Source of the DNA: Bacteroidia bacterium
GTDB taxonomy: Bacteria; Bacteroidota; Bacteroidia; NS11-12g; UBA955
Reading direction: 5' to 3'
NCBI GenBank assembly: GCA_020848595.1
Contig: JADLHV010000095.1
Coordinates: 1-25,279 of the forward strand
DNA: 25,279 nt
In this document: one piece after another, positions 21,260-25,279 of the stretch
Numbering within the stretch: the stretch's first letter is position 1
Layout: every line of letters begins with the position of its first letter
Notes under the pieces: model-generated
Told to the model about the DNA's origin: nothing
The model's database searches: none
The model's input: only the letters and a program-made list of their open reading frames with translations
Program-made: the position numbers and the translations under genes

Positions 21260-22597
21260 TTAATACAATCTAGAAATTTCATTCACTCTGTTGGCATCTA
21301 ATTTCAAAAATGTAAACAGCAACATACTGAAACTGATGAGCGACGAGCCTCCATAGCTCATAAACGGCAATGGAATTCCTATAACAGGCAAAACACCTAT
21401 TGCCATGCCTATATTAATAAAAAAATGGAAAAATATAATAGAACCAGTGCAATAGCCAAACACTCTAGAAAAAACATTTTTTTGACGTTCTGCTAAATAA
21501 AATATTCGACCGATAAAAAGTAAATAGAGTATTAAAAAAATGGATGATCCAACAAAGCCATACTCTTCTCCAACAGTGCAAAATATAAAATCTGTATGTT
21601 GTTCAGGCACTAATTTAGCTTTCGTCTGGGTTCCATTATTAAATCCATTACCCCACCAGCGACCAGCTCCTATACTGATTTTTGATTGACGAACATTATA
21701 ACTGTAATCGCGCTTTGATTCTGATTTTTTATCATTTTCTTTCTTCTCGAATTTGAAAAAACTGAAACTCTTCTGCTTATTAGCATAATATTCATCTACA
21801 TCTTGATTTAATGTCACTAAAATTCTTTGTTGTTGATGTGGCTTCAATATTTTCGAGAAAGCAAAATCTAAACCTATAATATAAACAGCAGATACAATAA
21901 AAATAAGAATAGAAACCATCATTAACTGCTTCTGTTTGTAGATAAAATATATAAATCCTGCTAATATTAACAACAACGCTAAAAGTATATACCAAGATGG
22001 AATTATAATTGTCAATACAAAGATAGTAATCAGATAAAATCCGAGTACTAACCACCAGCCAGACAAACCTTCTCTAAAAAGTACTAAAATAAAACAAGTA
22101 AACACTAATGCAGAACCAGTATCATTCTGGAGCAATGTTAGCATCATAGGTAATAAGAGAATTCCAAAACTAATAAGTTGATTTCGGCGCCCTTCAAATT
22201 TAACATCGAATGTGCCAAGAAACTTAGCTAAAGCTAAGGCAGTAGCATATTTTGCAAACTCACTTGGTTGTAGTTTAAATGCGCCTATTTTAAACCATGC
22301 CTGTGCACCTTTATTAAACGAACCCGTTGCTAATAATGCTAACAACATTCCAATAATAATTATATATATTCCGTAGGCTGAGAAATTAAAAAACTTGTAA
22401 TCGGTTAATAAGATTAGAAAAACTATAATGGCACTTATTCCAATCCAGATTACTTGCTTTCCATATTCTTTTGAAAAATCTAAACTTATGGCTTCATTTA
22501 CACCGCTATTTGCAGAATAGATATTTACAGCTCCAAATAAAACAATTATTATATAAAGAGAAACCGTTAACCAATCGATATGTAATTTCTCATCCAA
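21260..22597 (-). CDS. rodA: Rod-shape peptidoglycan polymerase RodA
   Basis: This 445-residue SEDS-family glycosyltransferase polymerises lipid II for cell elongation with its partner PBP2. About ten hydrophobic membrane segments are visible. Family landmarks are LQPSEFAKYA, NDTGSALVF, GNGFNNGTQTK, VPEQHTDFIFCTVGEEYGF, whose Asp fits the essential SEDS residue, and the closing GIPLPFMSYGGSSL. A charged loop of about 40 residues (around VDEYYANKQKSF and KKENDKKSESKRDY) before the GNGF block is longer than in E. coli RodA, as is usual in Bacteroidota. The start is TTG at 22597, directly abutting the mrdA stop (TAATTG), implying reinitiation; no in-frame ATG lies nearby. Confidence 0.95.
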   Translation of the reverse strand: MDEKLHIDWLTVSLYIIIVLFGAVNIYSANSGVNEAISLDFSKEYGKQVIWIGISAIIVFLILLTDYKFFNFSAYGIYIIIIGMLLALLATGSFNKGAQAWFKIGAFKLQPSEFAKYATALALAKFLGTFDVKFEGRRNQLISFGILLLPMMLTLLQNDTGSALVFTCFILVLFREGLSGWWLVLGFYLITIFVLTIIIPSWYILLALLLILAGFIYFIYKQKQLMMVSILIFIVSAVYIIGLDFAFSKILKPHQQQRILVTLNQDVDEYYANKQKSFSFFKFEKKENDKKSESKRDYSYNVRQSKISIGAGRWWGNGFNNGTQTKAKLVPEQHTDFIFCTVGEEYGFVGSSIFLILYLLFIGRIFYLAERQKNVFSRVFGYCTGSIIFFHFFINIGMAIGVLPVIGIPLPFMSYGGSSLISFSMLLFTFLKLDANRVNEISRLY

Positions 22598-24469
22598 TTA
22601 TTTAATTGTTTTAGTTACTAGTGCTTTTAATGAATCTGATGCGCTCAATTTTTTACCTGTTAAATTTGCAGTCAACATACGCTTCTGCATTTCGGGTTTA
22701 CTTGATGGCGCAGTCTTATCTGTAGCCATATATCTTTCAATAAGCAAATTAGCAATTGGTGCGGCATAATCTGCTCCAAATCCTCCATTTTCAACAATAA
22801 CACAAATCGCTATTTTGGGATTAACTCTTGGCGCAAATGCAATAAAAATTGAATGATCTTTTCCATGTGGATTTTGAGCCGTTCCTGTTTTACCACAAAT
22901 ATCAATTCCTTCAATACCTGTTCTACCAGCGGTACCACCTGGCTTACAAACTTTAGCCATACCAGCAATAACAGAATCGAAATGACGCTCTTCAATTAAT
23001 GTGTAATGACGCTTTAAAAATTCTTCTCGAACATATTGTGCATCACCAATTGAACGTACTACATGCGGTGTATAATAATAACCTCTATTTGCTATAATCG
23101 CAGCGACATTCGCCATTTGCAATGGTGTTAGTCCAATTTCTCCTTGTCCAATAGATATTGATACAACATTTGAAGAACGCCAATTTTTTCCAAATACTCG
23201 TTCAAAATATGCCGACTTTTTAACAATTCCCGACGACTCTTCAGGTAAATCTATGCCTGTCTTTGTGCCGATACCAAAACTATTCAAATACTTTGTCCAT
23301 TGCAAATAGGCTGCTTGAACACTCGAATACTTTGGATTATCTAATATACTTCTATAGACATGACAATAATAAGCATTACAGCTTTTTGTAATACTATTTT
23401 CTAAATCTAATGGTGATGCATGCGAGTGACAACCTACTGTTATAGAGCCCATACGATAACCTCCATGACATGGATATCTTGTACCTGGAGTCAAAACGCC
23501 TTCTTGCAATCCAATTAACGCCTGAACGGTCTTAAAAGTTGACCCAGGTGGATAGGGTGCTTTAAGTGCTCTATTAAAAAGCGGTTTTGAAGGATCTAGC
23601 AATAAAGCACTAAAATTTCTATTACGTTGTTGACCAACCAGTAAATTTGGATCATAGTTAGGATTATTAACTATGCACAATACTTCGCCAGTTGCAGGCT
23701 CTATAGCCACAATTGAACCAATTTTATTAGCGAGTAACATTTCTGCATAGATCTGTAAATTCAAATCTATAGATGATATAATATTTTCACCGGCAGTTGG
23801 AAGACTATCAAATTTTCCTCCTGCAAAACTGCCTTGTTGCTTACTAAATTTATCAACTAAAACAACTTTTTTACCTTTAATGCCTCGTAAATATTTTTCA
23901 TACGATTTTTCCAATCCTGTTATCCCTTTTACGTCTCCAGGTTTATAATATTTATCCTTTTCTAATTCACGCTCACTAACCTCGCCCATATAGCCTAATA
24001 AATGTGCAGCACCATTAATATTGTATCGTCTATCAATTTTAGTTTCAATATAAAATGCAGGATATTGGTACAACACTTCTTGTAATCGAGTATAGAGATA
24101 GAACGGCAAATTCTTATAAATAACAGAAGCTTCACGAGGATTATAGCGAGCTGCTTTTTTAAGTCTTTTATTGAACTCTGTTGTATCAATAATTAACTCT
24201 TTACACAAAGCTACTTTATCAAAATCCTTTGCTTTCTGAGGCACAACCATCAAATCATAACTTGCATCGTTATACACCATCAACTGACCGTTTCTATCGA
24301 CTATTGTTCCCCTTGCAGGATAAATAGTTATTTCATTAGAACCATACGCTTGAGCTTTATAATAATTAGATGTATCAATAATTTGCAAAAAGAATAAACG
24401 AGTAATGAAAATTAGTCCAATCAGTACTAAGGCTCCTATGAAAACAAACAACCTATTACTCTTTTCCAT
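22598..24469 (-). CDS. mrdA: Penicillin-binding protein 2 (MrdA), elongation transpeptidase
   Basis: This 623-residue class B PBP cross-links peptidoglycan during elongation and partners RodA. One N-terminal transmembrane helix (about 8-30) anchors it. A pedestal region with ARGTIVDRNGQ and IDRRYNINGAAHLLGYMGEV follows. The transpeptidase domain has S310-T-F-K313 (in PPGSTFK), S363-C-N365 and K527-T-G529, all intact. Its ATG is 3 bases after the mreD stop, and rodA starts immediately after its own stop, giving a tight mreC-mreD-mrdA-rodA operon. The protein is periplasmic. No oddities were seen. Confidence 0.97.
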   Translation of the reverse strand: MEKSNRLFVFIGALVLIGLIFITRLFFLQIIDTSNYYKAQAYGSNEITIYPARGTIVDRNGQLMVYNDASYDLMVVPQKAKDFDKVALCKELIIDTTEFNKRLKKAARYNPREASVIYKNLPFYLYTRLQEVLYQYPAFYIETKIDRRYNINGAAHLLGYMGEVSERELEKDKYYKPGDVKGITGLEKSYEKYLRGIKGKKVVLVDKFSKQQGSFAGGKFDSLPTAGENIISSIDLNLQIYAEMLLANKIGSIVAIEPATGEVLCIVNNPNYDPNLLVGQQRNRNFSALLLDPSKPLFNRALKAPYPPGSTFKTVQALIGLQEGVLTPGTRYPCHGGYRMGSITVGCHSHASPLDLENSITKSCNAYYCHVYRSILDNPKYSSVQAAYLQWTKYLNSFGIGTKTGIDLPEESSGIVKKSAYFERVFGKNWRSSNVVSISIGQGEIGLTPLQMANVAAIIANRGYYYTPHVVRSIGDAQYVREEFLKRHYTLIEERHFDSVIAGMAKVCKPGGTAGRTGIEGIDICGKTGTAQNPHGKDHSIFIAFAPRVNPKIAICVIVENGGFGADYAAPIANLLIERYMATDKTAPSSKPEMQKRMLTANLTGKKLSASDSLKALVTKTIK

Positions 24470-24472
24470 ATT

Positions 24473-25003
24473 TTAATTACGAGCTGGTTTATATAAAACA
24501 TTCTCAAAGATTAGCACTAATAAAAAAGCAATTACAGTGCTACTGATAAACGCAGGTAGTACTCTAGTAAAAAAATTACTACCATGTGATTCGAGCAATA
24601 AATATAGAAAATGATAAATAGCAATGAAAGTCAAAAAGTATGTCCATTTCCAAGTCCCTCCCTTTTTAGAAGTCCAAATTTGATTTTCTTCATCTCTAGC
24701 AGCAATAACAGTTTCAACTTCTTTAGTTGCATAATAACGTGTATAACCAACCAAAGTACTTATACCAGCGTGTATGCCCCAACTTTCAAAATTGACATCA
24801 AAAATAAAACCAGCTAAAAATGAAACAATAATCATCCAATTATGCGACATCGAAGGTGGTAATAATACTAAGAACATAACAATCAATTGAGGCTGAACTA
24901 GAAATGCAAAACGATTACTCATGAATAAATTCCTAAGAATAAATTCTTGCACTAAAAGAACGAACAAACACAGTCCGAGATATTTAAATATATTTAATAT
25001 CAT
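24473..25003 (-). CDS. mreD: Rod-shape-determining protein MreD
   Basis: This 176-residue integral membrane protein of the elongasome has five to six predicted transmembrane segments, for example ILNIFKYLGLCLFVLLVQEF, LIVMFLVLLP and the last segment AFISSTVIAFLLVLIFENVL. Sequence conservation in MreD is low, so the call rests mainly on topology, size, the Bacteroidota-like FIFDVNFESWGIHAG block (a DxF/xxxxGxxA pattern typical of MreD) and position between mreC and mrdA. The ATG overlaps the mreC stop by four bases (ATGA). Confidence 0.93.
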   Translation of the reverse strand: MILNIFKYLGLCLFVLLVQEFILRNLFMSNRFAFLVQPQLIVMFLVLLPPSMSHNWMIIVSFLAGFIFDVNFESWGIHAGISTLVGYTRYYATKEVETVIAARDEENQIWTSKKGGTWKWTYFLTFIAIYHFLYLLLESHGSNFFTRVLPAFISSTVIAFLLVLIFENVLYKPARN

Positions 25004-25279
25004 TTACCCTTCTTTTGCTGTTCTTCAACCTTTCTTTCTAATTTTTCAATCTCATCCTTAAACATATCTAACACTATGTAAACAGATTGAATTTTACCGA
25101 AATTAACTGCCGACCTAACTCTAATTCTATAATAGGTTTCCTTAGAATTCTTTTCTATTTTCTCGATTGTACCAATAGGAATATTCTCAGGAAAATTTTT
25201 AGAGTATGGACTTGTTACAATATGATATCCAACTTTGAGGGCTTCGTATTTGTTAATCTCTTTAAGATTTAAAAAATTA
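25000..25279 (-). CDS. mreC: Rod-shape-determining protein MreC, C-terminal part
   Basis: This open frame enters from the right window edge and stops with TGA at 25000-25002, overlapping mreD. About 92 residues are visible. The segment KVGYHIVTSPYSKNFPENIP followed by IGTIEKIEKNSKETYYRIRV matches the last beta-barrel of Bacteroidota MreC (family pattern VVTSGYSSxFPxGIPIG). It ends in a Lys/Glu-rich helix, DEIEKLERKVEEQQKKGK. MreC is a periplasmic scaffold linking MreB, MreD and PBP2. The N-terminal membrane anchor, coiled coil and start, and mreB, are off-window. The usual SGYS Gly is Pro here (SPYS), which is probably lineage variation. Confidence 0.9.
   Translation of the reverse strand, partial: NFLNLKEINKYEALKVGYHIVTSPYSKNFPENIPIGTIEKIEKNSKETYYRIRVRSAVNFGKIQSVYIVLDMFKDEIEKLERKVEEQQKKGK

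Noticed and set aside
1..25279. A mobile island, phage, toxin-antitoxin or defence system
   Set aside because: Every gene but one belongs to recognisable housekeeping or envelope families in normal Bacteroidota contexts; no integrase, transposase, terminal repeats or composition shift was seen.

Overview
This window looks like ordinary chromosomal core genome from a member of the Bacteroidota, probably in or near the Flavobacteriia/Sphingobacteriia/Chitinophagia. The evidence is AT-rich DNA, several promoters of the Bacteroidota sigma-factor type (TTG or TTTG, 19-21 bases, then TAnnTTTG), A-rich leaders without Shine-Dalgarno sequences, and lineage-typical families (DUF4295, DUF4175, DUF4468, DUF4834, TSP3-repeat OmpA-like protein, BshC). 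I see no rRNA, tRNA, CRISPR array, phage gene or insertion sequence.

Layout: 1-356 is non-coding and holds about three degenerate tandem repeat units. A NamZ-type exo-muramidase (357-1523) follows. Next comes a same-strand cluster of rpmB, rpmG, a DUF4295 ribosome-linked protein, ftsY, rimO and bshC (1681-6200); the first three genes end at a strong hairpin terminator placed just before ftsY. A separately promoted outer-membrane OmpA-like protein with calcium-type repeats (6328-7818) ends at a UUCG-loop terminator. On the minus strand lie a giant DUF4175 membrane/coiled-coil protein and tsaB (8063-12053), overlapping by 8 bases. Plus-strand genes follow: an unrecognised 272-residue protein, an exported thioredoxin-like protein and an RlmD-type RNA methyltransferase (12211-15112). 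The methyltransferase runs tail-to-tail into a minus-strand pair of exported proteins, a CAP-domain protein and an M1 aminopeptidase lipoprotein (15096-18025). A DUF4468-like exported protein (plus) converges with a minus-strand cluster of menI-like thioesterase, isochorismate synthase and DUF4834. A histidine phosphatase starts divergently inside the thioesterase 5' end. The window closes with the minus-strand cell-shape operon: the 3' end of mreC, then mreD, mrdA (PBP2) and rodA.

Functionally the window combines translation and protein targeting (L28, L33, DUF4295, FtsY, RimO, TsaB, RlmD), envelope growth (MreC/MreD/PBP2/RodA, NamZ, OmpA-like), thiol chemistry (BshC, thioredoxin-like) and menaquinone entry steps (isochorismate synthase with a hotdog thioesterase).

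The most notable observation is not a new system but a broken motif. The otherwise intact rimO encodes Arg in place of the middle Cys of the radical-SAM CX3CX2C motif (residue 155, codon CGC, one transition from TGC). A second key-residue change, His to Asn in the HGG motif of the hotdog thioesterase, is also one base away from the expected codon. I found no defence, mobile or otherwise novel multi-gene system.
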